From positions 124,001 to 188,000 of the forward strand of contig NZ_JABETK010000005.1 in the NCBI RefSeq assembly GCF_013240295.1: a stretch of DNA of 64,000 nucleotides, written 5' to 3'. The position numbers and the translations under genes are program-made. Position 1 is the first letter of the stretch, and each line of letters starts with the position of its first letter. Positions 1-11,218 of this stretch are shown piece by piece. The notes under the pieces are model-generated. The model made no database searches, had not been told where the DNA came from, and saw only the letters and a list, made by a program, of their open reading frames with translations. Origin of the DNA: Neoaquamicrobium sediminum (lineage in GTDB: Bacteria; Pseudomonadota; Alphaproteobacteria; Rhizobiales; Rhizobiaceae).

Positions 1-198
1 TGCCACCCAGAGCGGAAGCCCTATGTCGCGAGCTAGCGCCAGCACAACGTACGCTCCCACCATGGTGAGCCCGCCCTGCGCGAGGTTTGGCACGGAAGAG
101 GCTTTGTAGATCAGTACCAGGCCGATCGCGAACAACGAGTAGAGCAACCCTGTGAGAGCTCCGTTCGCCGCTAGCTCAGCCAAGAAAACTAGTTCCAT
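1..198 (-). CDS. livH: LivH-type ABC transporter permease, N-terminal part (runs off window)
   Basis: The first 66 codons are visible, starting at the ATG at 196-198. They read MELVFLAELAANGALTGLLY and continue with a hydrophobic helix and an LAQGG segment (NFAQG-like) typical of the LivH inner-membrane permease of branched-chain amino acid-type ABC transporters. The start follows immediately on the stop of the upstream ligase gene, so the two are probably translationally coupled. The order livG, ligase, livH is repeated at 46004-49686, where livM, livK and livF follow; the same genes are expected to the left of this window. The substrate is probably an organic acid rather than an amino acid, which is inferred from the linked ligase. 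Confidence 0.85.
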   Translation of the reverse strand, partial: MELVFLAELAANGALTGLLYSLFAIGLVLIYKASSVPNLAQGGLTMVGAYVVLALARDIGLPLWVA

Positions 199-2117
199 CT
201 AAACCTCCCTGACAGGGAGGGTGCGGTCGACCCTTCCCGTCTCACCCGTCTCGTAGGTCACGACGGCGCTGACGTGGACGTGCTTTGATCCGTCGTAAAG
301 CGCCGCGATCACGTTCTGGTAGCGGTCTTCCACCACCGTTCGGCGCAGCTTGCGCGTGCGCGTGATCTCTCCGTCGTCGGGATCGAATTCCTTGTGCAGG
401 CTGACGAACCTTTTGAGCCGCAGAGGCTCCGGGAGGACTTTGTTTACCCGCAGGAATGCCTCGCTCAGAAGCGCGGCCACCTCTTCGCGCTGAGACAGAT
501 CGGCATAGGACACATAGGGTACGCCGTTCACTTCGGCCCAGTGGCCGACGGCATCGAAATCGATGCACACCATTGCCGTTAATTCGTGTCGGCCTGCGCC
601 CACCACGGCCGCGTCCTTTATGTATGGACTGAACTTCAGGCGGTTCTCGATGTAATTTGGCACATAGCGCTCTCCGGCTTTTGTGTGCATCACTTCTGAA
701 ACGCGGCCAAGCACCACGAGATTGCCATCGTCTTCGAGGTAGCCGGCATCGCCTGAACGCAACCAGCCAGCGGAAAGCGTCTCGGCCGAAGCTTCGGGCT
801 TGTTATAGTATCCGGCGAAAACGCTATCCGACTTCAGGAGGATTTCGCCATTGTCGGCGATCTTCACCTCGACCCCCGGGGCAACCTTGCCCACGGTGTG
901 GAGCCGCACCTCATCAGGCGCCTGGATCGCGTTGATGGCACTGTTCTCCGTCTGACCATACAGTTGGCGCAGCTTGATGCCGAGCGCCCGGTAGAATACG
1001 AAGGTGTCCTCTCCGATCGCCTCACCGCCGGTGAAGGCGTTCTTGAGACGGTGCATGCCGAACTGGTCCTTGATCGGCCCGAAGATCAGAATCTCGCCGA
1101 TGAAACGGCCGATACCTTCCAAAGCGCCAGCGCTCATGCCGTTGAGCTTGCGACGCTCGGCTGCCATGGCCCGTTCGATGAACAAGTGATAAAGCCACTT
1201 CTTCAGCGGCGTCGAATTCTCGATGCCTACCTGAATGGTGGTCAGGATGTTGTCCCAGCTGCGCGGTGCGGCCAGATAGAATGTCGGCGCGATTTCTCGC
1301 ATATCACGCAGCACGGTTTCCTGTCGTTCGGGCACGTTGACGGTGAAGCGCAGCAGAAGCGCGGCGGCTACCGTGATCGCATAATCGCCCACCCAGGCCA
1401 TCGGCAGATAGGCCAGCACCTGCTCTCCGAAGTCGAAGGCCCCGGCGGCATGGCCGTTCCGCGCCGCCGCCAACACGTTCTTCTGGCTCAGCACGACGCC
1501 CTTGGGCTTGTCCGTCGTGCCCGACGAATGCAGGAACACCGCCGGATCGTCGGGCTTGGCCCGGCCGAGCAGATTCTCGCGCAGCCCCGGCTCACCGTTG
1601 AGACGATGGCTGCCGCTCTCGACGAGATGCTCCCATGACATCAGTCCGGCCGCCTTGTAGAAGCCGAGGCCCCGGCCGTCGTCATACACGATGTACTTCA
1701 ACTGCGCGGCCCCGGCGTCACGCAGTTCCAAAATCTTGTCCACCTGCTCCTGGTCCTCGGCGAGAGCGGCTACGACGTTCGCCTCGTCCGCGAAATGCTG
1801 GAGCTCTTCGAGTGTGGTGCCCGGATAGGCGGGCATTGCGTAAACTCCGAGCGTGGCCAGCGCCAGCATTCCGCAATAGAGGCGTACACGATTGTCGCCG
1901 AGAATGAGCACCGCGTCCCCGGCTTCAGGCCGAGCCCGTCGAGGCCGGCCGCGCAGGCCAGCACCTCTTCCGTGTATTGAGCCCAGGTGGTTGCCTTCCA
2001 AATCCCACGCTCTTTTTCCCGCAATGCGATGTCGCTGCCGTGTTCGGACGCGTTCCGCATCAGAACCGAGGCAATGGTTTCACCCGCGACCGTCGGGCTT
2101 TGTGTGGTCTCAGCCAT
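199..2117 (-). CDS. Long-chain-type acyl-CoA ligase (AMP-forming), one frame break
   Basis: Member of the ANL adenylating superfamily that activates a carboxylic acid with ATP and CoA. The ATP-binding loop HSSGTTDKPKGVVLS and the QLYGQTE motif are clear. The C-terminal region contains DDGEITRTRKLRR. The reading frame is broken at a CCCC run at 1917-1920; adding one base joins LKPG to DAVLILGDN, giving about 639 residues. The chosen start (MAETTQ) at 2117 overlaps the livG stop by 8 bases and livH starts directly after its stop, so transport and activation are one operon. Closest relative in the window is the ligase at 46905-48900, which shares the same C-terminal signature. The acid substrate cannot be told from sequence. 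Confidence 0.85.
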
Positions 2118-2928
2118 GGGCGCCCCCGATATACGCCTCAACGACCCGGGGATCCTTGACGACCTCCTTCGGAATCCCGCTGGCGATCATCTCGCCATAA
2201 TTGAGCGCCAGCATCCGGTCGCAGATACCGGTAATGACGTCCATGTGGTGCTCGATCAGCAGCACGCTTATGCCCCGTTCAGCTCTCGCGTCGAGAATAA
2301 AACGGGCCATGTACCCCTTCTCCTCTTGGTTCATGCCGGCCATGGGCTCGTCGAGAATGAGAAGATGGGGCTCGGCGACCAGTGCCCGTGCCAGTTCCAC
2401 ACGCTTCTTGAGCCCGATTGGAATCCCGTCCACAAGCTCGTTGCGGATGCTTTCGAGCTGGAGGAATTCGATCACCTCCTCTACCACTTCGCGGTTCCTG
2501 ATCTCGCTCGGTCGCGCCACCCACCAATACAGCGCAGTGGGAAGAACTCCGGGCTTCATGTGGATGTGGCGCCCCAAGAGAATGTTCTCGAGCACGCTCA
2601 TGCCGTTGAAAAGCGCAAGGTTCTGAAAGGTCCGGGCGACGCCGAGCTTGGCCACCTTGTGAGGCGCGGTGCCCGTGATGTCCTTGCCATCGAGACATAT
2701 CGAGCCTTTGTTCGGCGGATAGAACCCGGTGATCGCATTTGTCACCGTCGTCTTCCCGCTCCCGTTCGGTCCGACGAGGCCAAATATTTCGCCCTTATGA
2801 ATACTGAGGTCCACGCCGCTAACGGCAACAATACCGCCGAATCGACGCTCGATTCCGCGACACTCCAATACGGGAGGAGCTTTGGCGTGTTGTTGCTCTC
2901 GGGTGTAATTGTTTGTCATTTCATTCAT
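2110..2928 (-). CDS. livG: LivG-type ABC transporter ATP-binding protein
   Basis: 272-residue ATPase of a branched-chain amino acid-type (HAAT) importer. Walker A is GPNGSGKTT near residue 54, Walker B is LLILDEPMAGMN, and the H-loop follows in LLIEHHMD. The usual LSGGQ signature is replaced by PIGLKKRVELARAL, as is common in LivG proteins. The C-terminus VVEAYIGG is typical of the family. It is followed by the overlapping ligase gene and livH, and preceded at 28 bases by an SDR gene, so it probably belongs to the operon reading left from the operator at 3861. Its paralogue is at 48905. Confidence 0.93.
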   Translation of the reverse strand: MNEMTNNYTREQQHAKAPPVLECRGIERRFGGIVAVSGVDLSIHKGEIFGLVGPNGSGKTTVTNAITGFYPPNKGSICLDGKDITGTAPHKVAKLGVARTFQNLALFNGMSVLENILLGRHIHMKPGVLPTALYWWVARPSEIRNREVVEEVIEFLQLESIRNELVDGIPIGLKKRVELARALVAEPHLLILDEPMAGMNQEEKGYMARFILDARAERGISVLLIEHHMDVITGICDRMLALNYGEMIASGIPKEVVKDPRVVEAYIGGAHG

Positions 2929-2955
2929 ATCGCCGTCGAAGCTCTTGTTCTGGTA

Positions 2956-3810
2956 TCACGCGATACGGAAATAGTCGGGCCGGCCCGTCGGCCAGGGATC
3001 GCCCCACAGCTGCTGCCCGCCGTCCACGGTCAACACTTCGCCGGTAATGAACTTGCCGGAAGGCGCAGCCAAATAGACTACCGCCTCGGCGACATCCCAT
3101 TCGTCTCCGGCGTGGCGCATCGGGTTCGACTCCTCAAACGTCGCCGCCCCCTCCTCGGGATATCGCGCAAACCCGGTGCTTTCGCAGCATCCCGGCGCCA
3201 CGCAATTGACGCGGATATTGTGCGGCGCCCATTCGACGGCCACCGATTTGGACAGGTAGATGACCCCGGCGCGCGCAGCACAGCTATGCGCGATACCAGG
3301 CATCCCGCGCCAGATATCCGCGACAATGCTCACGATGGCACCAGGACGCTTGGCCTTGACCCAGTTTCGGGCCGCGGCCTGCATCATCCACCAGGTGCCA
3401 TTGAGGTTGGTGTCGATGACGGCGTTCCAGCCCTTCGGCGCATATTCAAGGGCGGGCTGCGGAAACTGTCCACCCGCATTGTTTACCAGAATGTCGAACC
3501 CGCCGAAATGATCGCCCACGCCATCCACGAAATTCTGTACCTGTTCGGGATTCCGGATGGTCATGGGACGAGCCAGCACCTGCCCGCCAAAGCCACGCAG
3601 GAACTTTGCGGCTTCTTCGAGCTTTTCCTCGTTCCGCCCGTTGATGGCCAGATCAGCCCCGAGACGGGCGAACAGGGTGGCGATCGCCAGGCCCAGCCCG
3701 CCTCCCGCGCCGGTCACGACAATGGTTTTTCCCGAGAACAGCCCATCAACATAGACCGTTGGATGATCGCGCAGTCTTTCACGGGAAAACCCGTAACCGG
3801 CTTCCGGCAT
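2956..3810 (-). CDS. SDR oxidoreductase, peroxisomal trans-2-enoyl-CoA reductase (PECR)/dienoyl-CoA reductase-like
   Basis: 284-residue Rossmann-fold protein with the cofactor loop TGAGGGLG and the NNAGGQFPQPA motif. Around the usual catalytic YxxxK it reads HSCAARAGVIYLSKS, matching the HSGAARAGV pattern that I recall from mammalian PECR rather than a classical Y..K pair, so an enoyl- or dienoyl-CoA reductase role is more likely than a 3-hydroxyacyl-CoA dehydrogenase. I chose the ATG at 3810 because it has a strong GGGAGGAG ribosome site; an in-frame ATG at 3825 overlaps that site. First gene downstream of the operator at 3861, followed by livG. A paralogue with the same atypical centre lies at 28047. 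Confidence 0.8.
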   Translation of the reverse strand: MPEAGYGFSRERLRDHPTVYVDGLFSGKTIVVTGAGGGLGLAIATLFARLGADLAINGRNEEKLEEAAKFLRGFGGQVLARPMTIRNPEQVQNFVDGVGDHFGGFDILVNNAGGQFPQPALEYAPKGWNAVIDTNLNGTWWMMQAAARNWVKAKRPGAIVSIVADIWRGMPGIAHSCAARAGVIYLSKSVAVEWAPHNIRVNCVAPGCCESTGFARYPEEGAATFEESNPMRHAGDEWDVAEAVVYLAAPSGKFITGEVLTVDGGQQLWGDPWPTGRPDYFRIA

Positions 3811-3860
3811 TGACGCTCCTCCCAAAGCGGATCGGACTGTTGTTCTTGATCTGATTAAAT

Positions 3861-3876
3861 CTAACGCACGTTAGAA
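3861..3876. promoter_or_regulatory. TetR-type operator candidate 1 (TCTAACGCACGTTAGA)
   Basis: Inverted repeat with arms TCTAACG/CGTTAGA and a central CA, 50 bases upstream of the SDR start at 3810 and just beyond the 3' end of the acyl-CoA dehydrogenase gene (3920). It is one of eight copies of the consensus TCTAACRNNYGTTAGA in this window, all upstream of acyl-CoA operons. The regulator is inferred to be one of the two TetR proteins encoded here. Confidence 0.7.
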
Positions 3877-3919
3877 AAATGCGCAACCCCCTTTTCACTG
3901 GAACGGTTTCGCTCCGGTT

Positions 3920-5086
3920 TCAGTACGATTTGGGCAGACCCAGCGCCTTCTCGGCGATGAACGACATCAGCATCTGCGGCGTGACCGGCACGATGTGAAA
4001 GAGAAGCGCTTCGCGAACCAGTCTCTCGATGTGATATTCCTTGGCGTAGCCGAAGCCGCCAAATGTCATCTGTGCCGTTTGTGTCGCCTCGACAGCGGCT
4101 TCGGCCGCCAGCAACTTGGCGGCATTCGCCTCGACCCCGCACGGCTCTCCCGCGTCGTAGAGCGCCGCCGCATGCATTACCATCAGGTTCGCAGCCTCGA
4201 CCTTCGCCCAGGCCTTGGCGAGCGGGTGCTGCACCCCCTGGTTCTGTCCGATCGGGCGTCCGAAAACCTGGCGCTCCTTGGCATAGGCGGCAGCGCGTTT
4301 TAGAGCGATCCGGGCAATGCCCACGCACTCCCCGGCCACGAGGATACGCTCGGGATTGAGCCCGTGCAGGATCTGTCTGAAACCCTGTCCTTCCTCGCCG
4401 ATCAGGTCCTCCGCCGGGATCGGCAGCCCATCGATGAACAGTTCGTTCGAGTCGACCGCCTTGCGGCCCATCTTCTCGATCTCGCGCACATCGACGAAGG
4501 TCCGGTCCAGATCGGTATAGAAGAGCGACAGGCCCTCGGTCGGTTTTGCCACCTCTTCGAGCGGCGTCGTGCGCGCCAGAAGCAAGATCTTGTCGGCCAC
4601 CTGGGCGGTGGAAATCCAAACTTTCTGGCCATGCACGACATAGCGGTCCCCCTGTCGAACCGCGCGCGTTTTGAGCCTGGTCGTGTCGAGGCCGGTCGTC
4701 GGCTCGGTGACGCCGAAACAGGCCTTCTCGCGCCCTTTAATCAGAGGTGGCAGCATCCGTGCCTTTTGCTCCGCGCTGCCGAAGACCACGACCGGGTTCA
4801 GTCCGAAGATGTTCATGTGAACGGCCGAGGCCGCGCTGGCACCGCCGCCAGACTCGGCAATGGCCTGCATCATGATCGTGGCTTCGGTGATCCCGAGGCC
4901 GGCGCCTCCAAACTCCTCCGGCATGGCAATTCCCAGCCAGCCGCCGTCCGCCATCGCCCTGTGCAGGTCGTGGGGAAAGCCGCCGTTGCGGTCGCGCTCC
5001 AGCCAGTATTCGTCGTCGAAGGCCGCACAGATCCTCAGGATCGTATCGCGGATGTCCTGCTGGTGTTCGGTCAGCCTGAAACTCAT
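3920..5086 (-). CDS. Acyl-CoA dehydrogenase
   Basis: 388-residue FAD-dependent dehydrogenase introducing the alpha,beta double bond; it passes electrons to ETF, which is not encoded in this window. Landmarks are PEEFGGAGLG, CFGVTEPTTGLDT, GQKVWISTA and RQVFGRPIGQNQGVQHPLA. There is no C-terminal YEG glutamate; instead a glutamate occurs in LNPERILVAG, the position used by isovaleryl- and long-chain-type enzymes. Its start overlaps the stop of the CoA-transferase gene by four bases (ATGA), so the two are coupled. Strongly similar in motifs and C-terminus (LGLPKSY) to the enzyme at 55716-56876. Confidence 0.9.
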   Translation of the reverse strand: MSFRLTEHQQDIRDTILRICAAFDDEYWLERDRNGGFPHDLHRAMADGGWLGIAMPEEFGGAGLGITEATIMMQAIAESGGGASAASAVHMNIFGLNPVVVFGSAEQKARMLPPLIKGREKACFGVTEPTTGLDTTRLKTRAVRQGDRYVVHGQKVWISTAQVADKILLLARTTPLEEVAKPTEGLSLFYTDLDRTFVDVREIEKMGRKAVDSNELFIDGLPIPAEDLIGEEGQGFRQILHGLNPERILVAGECVGIARIALKRAAAYAKERQVFGRPIGQNQGVQHPLAKAWAKVEAANLMVMHAAALYDAGEPCGVEANAAKLLAAEAAVEATQTAQMTFGGFGYAKEYHIERLVREALLFHIVPVTPQMLMSFIAEKALGLPKSY

Positions 5087-6300
5087 GCCGTTTCCTCCCC
5101 GGCAGGGCTAACTGCGATCAGGCCTGCCTCCACCAACCTTTCGATCGTCGCCAGGTCGCAGCCGAGCTCCTGCATGATTTCAGCAGTGTCCGCGCCCGGC
5201 CGCCGCCCCAACCAGCGAACGCTGCCCGGCGTATCACTCAGACGCGGCACTGGGCCGACCACCTTCGTCGCATCGCCTTCGACCGATACGATATCGCCGC
5301 GATGGGCGATCTGCGGGTGGGCCACGATGTTCTCGGCGCTCAGCACTGGCGCGGCCACCGCGTCGTGGAGCGCGAATTCCGCCTCGACCTCGGCAAACTC
5401 CCTCGCGGTGACGAATTCGTTGAGCCGGTCAAAGATCTCGCTCATATGCGCCGAGATTCCCTCCATCGTGGCAAAGCGCGGATCCTCGGCAAAACTGTCC
5501 CCGCCCACCGCGCGCAACAGCCGTCTGGCCGTCTCCGCGCCCCCGGCCGAGACGGTCACCCAGACACCGTCCTTGGTGCGGAATGTGCCGCCCGGCGCAA
5601 AATCCATCGGCTGACGCAGCCCGTTGCGCATCGGCGAGACACCTGCTCCGGTCAGAGCGGGAATATGATAATCGATTAGCCGCAACAGGGCTTCGAATAC
5701 CGCCAGATCGACGATCTGACCGCGAACCCTGCCCCTCTCGCGGGCGAAAAGGGCGATCATGATGCCCAGGGCTCCCATCAGCCCCGTCGTGCTGTCGGCG
5801 GCCGGGAAACCGGGATGCATTGGCGAGCCATCGGCGTAGCCCGTGAGGTGCGCCAGGCCGCTCATCGCCTCGGCGGCGCGCCCAAAGGCCGGCGTCTTAC
5901 GCATCGGCCCATCCTGTCCGTAGCCCGACACCCGCAAGATCACCAGGTCGGGGTTCCATTGATGCAGAACCTCAGGCCCGATCCCCGCCCGCTCGAGCAC
6001 GCCGGGACGGAAATTTTCCACCAGAACATCGGTACTTTCGACCAGCTTTTCCAGGACCTTGCGCCCGGGATCGCTCTTCCAGTCGAGCGCGAGGATTCGC
6101 TTGTTGCGGGCAAGCGTCTTCCACCAGACGCCGACCCCGTCCTGCGCTTTCGGGCCCAATTCGCGCATCATGTCGCCTCGGCCGGGGGCTTCGATCTTGA
6201 TCACCTCGGCACCGAAATCCGAAAGGAGTGCTGCCGCCAGCGGCCCTGCGATCACATGGCCAAGTTCAATGATCCGAATATCGCCGAGCGGCATCGCCAT
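5083..6300 (-). CDS. Class III (CaiB/BaiF family) acyl-CoA transferase
   Basis: 405 residues, the usual family length. It moves CoA between carboxylic acids without ATP. N-terminal motif RIIELGHVIAGPLAAALLSD, then DVLVENFRPGVLERAG, and the catalytic aspartate in AADSTTG at residue 169, the same number as in formyl-CoA transferase. First gene of a two-gene operon with the overlapping acyl-CoA dehydrogenase at 3920. A perfect palindromic operator lies 37 bases upstream. The pair likely activates and then dehydrogenates one substrate; which acid is unknown. Confidence 0.92.
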   Translation of the reverse strand: MAMPLGDIRIIELGHVIAGPLAAALLSDFGAEVIKIEAPGRGDMMRELGPKAQDGVGVWWKTLARNKRILALDWKSDPGRKVLEKLVESTDVLVENFRPGVLERAGIGPEVLHQWNPDLVILRVSGYGQDGPMRKTPAFGRAAEAMSGLAHLTGYADGSPMHPGFPAADSTTGLMGALGIMIALFARERGRVRGQIVDLAVFEALLRLIDYHIPALTGAGVSPMRNGLRQPMDFAPGGTFRTKDGVWVTVSAGGAETARRLLRAVGGDSFAEDPRFATMEGISAHMSEIFDRLNEFVTAREFAEVEAEFALHDAVAAPVLSAENIVAHPQIAHRGDIVSVEGDATKVVGPVPRLSDTPGSVRWLGRRPGADTAEIMQELGCDLATIERLVEAGLIAVSPAGEETA

Positions 6301-6336
6301 GTCAGCCCTCCCTGGTACTCACGAAAGCAAGCATAA

Positions 6337-6352
6337 TCTAACATATGTTAGA
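6337..6352. promoter_or_regulatory. TetR-type operator candidate 2 (TCTAACATATGTTAGA), perfect palindrome
   Basis: The most perfect copy: the palindrome extends to 20 bases (6335-6354) with no mismatch. It sits 37 bases upstream of the CoA-transferase start at 6300, where a repressor would block RNA polymerase. Other copies are at 3861, 13482, 15729, 25549, 31976, 49836 and 53687. Confidence 0.8.
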
Positions 6353-6569
6353 TTTGAAGGAGGGAATCTACGCGAAGGCCGCAAGAAAGTGATGGGGCGA
6401 AGCGGGCGAGTCACGGATCGCCCGTTCGCTCGATAGGTCGCCTCGCCGGCTGAATGAAGCCGTGCGGCGGCATTTCGGCCAGGACGCCACAAGGCGAAAG
6501 CCATCGCCCTCGAAACGCGGACACCATCTTTGGTCTCCGCATCGTTCGCGGTCGAGAAGGGACACTCCA
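6353..6569. other. Intergenic region between bioY and CoA-transferase gene
   Basis: About 215 bases with no gene I can support. It lies downstream of the bioY stop and upstream of the CoA-transferase promoter. I saw no clear intrinsic terminator with a T run, and no known biotin regulator site. Confidence 0.5.
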
Positions 6570-7175
6570 TTATTTCTTCTCGGGCTTTTCTCCCGACATG
6601 TGTCCAAGTCTCGGAACGACCGCGGATGCGCCAATGAAGAGCAGACCGGCGATAACCGATTTAACCAAGTCACCCAACAGAAACGGATAGAAGCCGGCCG
6701 TGAGGAGGCGCTCTCCATAGCCGGTGAAGACACCCAGCCATGCGAGCCCGGGAACGTAGATCAGCGCACCTGCGACGACTGCAACTGTGACCGCCCCCGG
6801 GATTGTCTTGGAATATCCTTTTCTTGCCAGCCATCCAGCCGCAAAGGCCGATATCGCAAAACCCGCAAGGTAGCCGCCCGTCGGCCCGGCAACATATGCC
6901 AGGCCAGAAGACGCCGGTGGCGTGCCGGCGAAGACCGGATAGCCTGCCAGCCCCTGCAGGATATAGGCAATGACGATGCCTGAACCACGGACAGGCCCGA
7001 GGAACAGGCCAAGCGCAACGACCACCAGGGTCTGCAACGTCATCGGAACTGGATAGAACGGAACTTGCGCCTTCGCAGACGCCGTCAGAAGTATCGTACC
7101 GGCGATCAGGATGAGCGCCTCGCCGAGCAATGTTGCGCCAATATTCCGTCCCACAAACATCTTGTTGCTATACAT
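6570..7175 (-). CDS. bioY: BioY biotin transporter, S component of ECF system
   Basis: About 201 residues, integral membrane. The BioY hallmarks are present: QVPFYPVPMTLQTL near the N-terminus, GLFLGPVRG, GLAGYPVFAG, and GPTGGYLAGF. I choose the ATG at 7175 because a strong AAAGGAG ribosome site lies 8 bases upstream; an in-frame ATG at 7193 (MKGVRK) has no such site. No BioM/BioN (ATPase and transmembrane partner) is adjacent, so it either works alone or shares ECF components. Its place among three biotin-dependent carboxylase operons suggests it supplies their cofactor (inference). Confidence 0.93.
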   Translation of the reverse strand: MYSNKMFVGRNIGATLLGEALILIAGTILLTASAKAQVPFYPVPMTLQTLVVVALGLFLGPVRGSGIVIAYILQGLAGYPVFAGTPPASSGLAYVAGPTGGYLAGFAISAFAAGWLARKGYSKTIPGAVTVAVVAGALIYVPGLAWLGVFTGYGERLLTAGFYPFLLGDLVKSVIAGLLFIGASAVVPRLGHMSGEKPEKK

Positions 7176-7249
7176 CTTTCTGACTCCTTTCATGACTTGG
7201 GCTGAGATCTTGAAGAGTTTTCTTCAGAGGTTGGGGCTCAATTGGCTGT

Positions 7250-8412
7250 TCACATGCGCTTGGCGACTTCTTCAAGCATCACCTCGGTCGCGCCCCCGCC
7301 GATCGCCTGCACACGAACGTCGCGCGACATTCGCTCGACCGGGTTTTCGCGCATGTAGCCCATGCCGCCATGGAACTGCACGCAGTCATAGAGCACGCTG
7401 TTGGCCAGCTCGCCGCAATAAGCCTTCACCATTGACACCTCGCGCACGCATTCAACGTCAGCCGCGTCGAGCCGCGCGGCGTGATAGACGAGCTGCCGGC
7501 CCGCCTCGATCCGTGTCTGGCAGTCCGCAAGACGCTGGCGGACGACCTGCTTGTTCCACAAAACGCCGCCGAAAGCCTTGCGCTGCTTGACATAGTCCAC
7601 GGTCATGTCCAGCGCGGTCTGCGCCTCGGCGCAGACCATCGCGCCCAGCACGATCCGCTCGTTCTGGAAGTTCTTCATCACCGCATAAAAGCCGCGGTTC
7701 ACCTCGCCGAGGACGTTCTCGGCCGGCACGCGGACATCCTCGAAAATCAGCTCGGCCGTGTCCGAACACAGCCAGCCGGTCTTGTTCAGCGCCCGGCCGA
7801 CCGAAAAGCCCGGTGTGCCCTTTTCGATGGCGAACATGGTGATCCCGCGCGAGCCCTTGGCGTCGGGGTCGGTCTTGGCGCCAACAAAGTAGAGATCGCC
7901 ATGCACACCGTTGGTGATGAACATCTTGGTGCCGTTCAACACCCAATCCGACCCATGCTGCACGGCGCGGGTGCGCATCCCCGCAACGTCCGAGCCCGCG
8001 CCCGGTTCGGTCACGGCGACGGCGGTGATCGTCTCGCCCGCGGTGATGCCGGGCAACCAGCGCGCCTTCTGCTCGGGTGTGCCGGCGTTTTCCAGGTGCG
8101 GCGAGGCCATATCGGTATGCACCAGCACCGTGGCCGAGAACCCGCCGAAGGTGGACCGGCCGACCTCCTCGGCCAGCATCACGCTCGACATGACATCGAG
8201 CCCGGCGCCGCCATACTGTTCGTCATAGCGCATGCCGAGAACGCCGAGCGCGCCCATCTGGCGTAGCACCTCGCGCGAAACCATGCCCTTCTCTTCCCAG
8301 GCTTCGCCCTTGGGCTTCACCTCGGTTTCGATGAAGCGCCGCAGCTGAGCTCGGATCATTTGGATATCCTCGCCGAACGGGCCGGTGGCCGCGTCGATAG
8401 TCTCGTGTCGGG

Positions 8413-8416
<4 letters not shown>
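7250..8416 (-). CDS. Acyl-CoA dehydrogenase, long-chain/AtuD-like type
   Basis: 388 residues, GTG start overlapping the biotin carboxylase stop (GTGA). Motifs: YDEQYGGAGLD, AVTEPGAGSDVAGMRT, GTKMFITNG. At the C-terminus the common Y-E-G-T is replaced by AIGGGATEVMLEE, so the usual glutamate is glycine; the likely base is the glutamate of FQNERIVL, as in long-chain and isovaleryl enzymes. That pattern, together with linkage to a carboxylase and a LiuC/AtuE-type hydratase, fits a branched or citronellyl-CoA-type dehydrogenase, but leucine pathway isovaleryl-CoA cannot be excluded. Last gene of the operon starting with tetR at 13452. Confidence 0.9.
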
Positions 8417-10412
<1,996 letters not shown>

Positions 10413-10428
<16 letters not shown>

Positions 10429-11209
10429 GACGGCGTGTCCTTGTTCAGGAAGCTGTTGATCCCCTCGATGCCTTCCTCGGTCTCCCAGGCGTCGGCCAGG
10501 CGGTCGGCGGTATAGATCATGCTGTCTTCGAGCCCGTGGCTCGCGACATAGGCGATCAGCCGCTTGGTGTCGGCCACTGCCCCGGGCGCGGCCTGCAGAT
10601 GGGCCTGGACGACGCGCTCCACCGCCTCGTCCAGCGCATCGGGCGCGACCACCTCGGTCAGCAGTCCGATCCGTTCGGCCCGCGCCGTGTCGAACAGGGC
10701 ACCGGACAGCATCGTCTCGCGCGACGCCGCCTCGCCGATGCGCGCCACCACATAGGGTGAGATGTTGGCGGGCAGGAGGCCGAGCCGCACCTCGGTCAGG
10801 CCGAACGTCGCGCCCTCGGCGCCGATGGCGTAGTCGCACACCGATATCAGGCCGACGCCCCCGCCATAGGCCGCCCCGTTGATTCGCCCGATCAGCGGCT
10901 TTGGCAGTGTGTCGAGCCGGCGCAAGAGCCGAGCGAGCGTGGCGCTCTGTTCCACCCGTTCCGCGCGGCTCTTTTGCACGTTCGAGGCGAACCAGTTGAA
11001 GTCGCCCCCGCGCAGAAGCTCCTGCCCTCCCCGGTCAGCACCACGATGCGCACCGCCCCGTCCTCGGCAAGCGCCGCCGCCGCATCGGCGAGTTCCGAGA
11101 TCAGCGCCGCGTTGAGCGCATTGTGCTTGTCGGGGCGATTGAGGATCACGGTGGCGACGCCGCGCGCGTCCAGTTCGATCCGCAGCGTTTCATAGCGATC
11201 GTAAACCAT
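10413..11209 (-). CDS. Enoyl-CoA hydratase family, LiuC/AtuE (methylglutaconyl-type) hydratase, one frame break
   Basis: About 265 residues once a frame break at the C5 run at 11005-11009 is healed, which restores SFCAGGDFNW across the join. Contains INGAAYGGGVGL (oxyanion hole) and TFGLTEVRLGLLPANISPYV. The LGL-P-ISPYVV pattern is characteristic, as I recall, of methylglutaconyl-CoA and isohexenylglutaconyl-CoA hydratases. It lies between the two subunits of a carboxylase, so it should hydrate the carboxylated product. This order supports a leucine or acyclic-isoprenoid branch-removal sequence. Confidence 0.85.
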
Positions 11210-11218
11210 TGCCTATCC

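Noticed and set aside
1987..3813. A 608-codon open frame on the plus strand
   Set aside because: It is antisense to the ligase, livG and SDR genes, has no family motifs or ribosome site, and arises from GC-rich codon bias.
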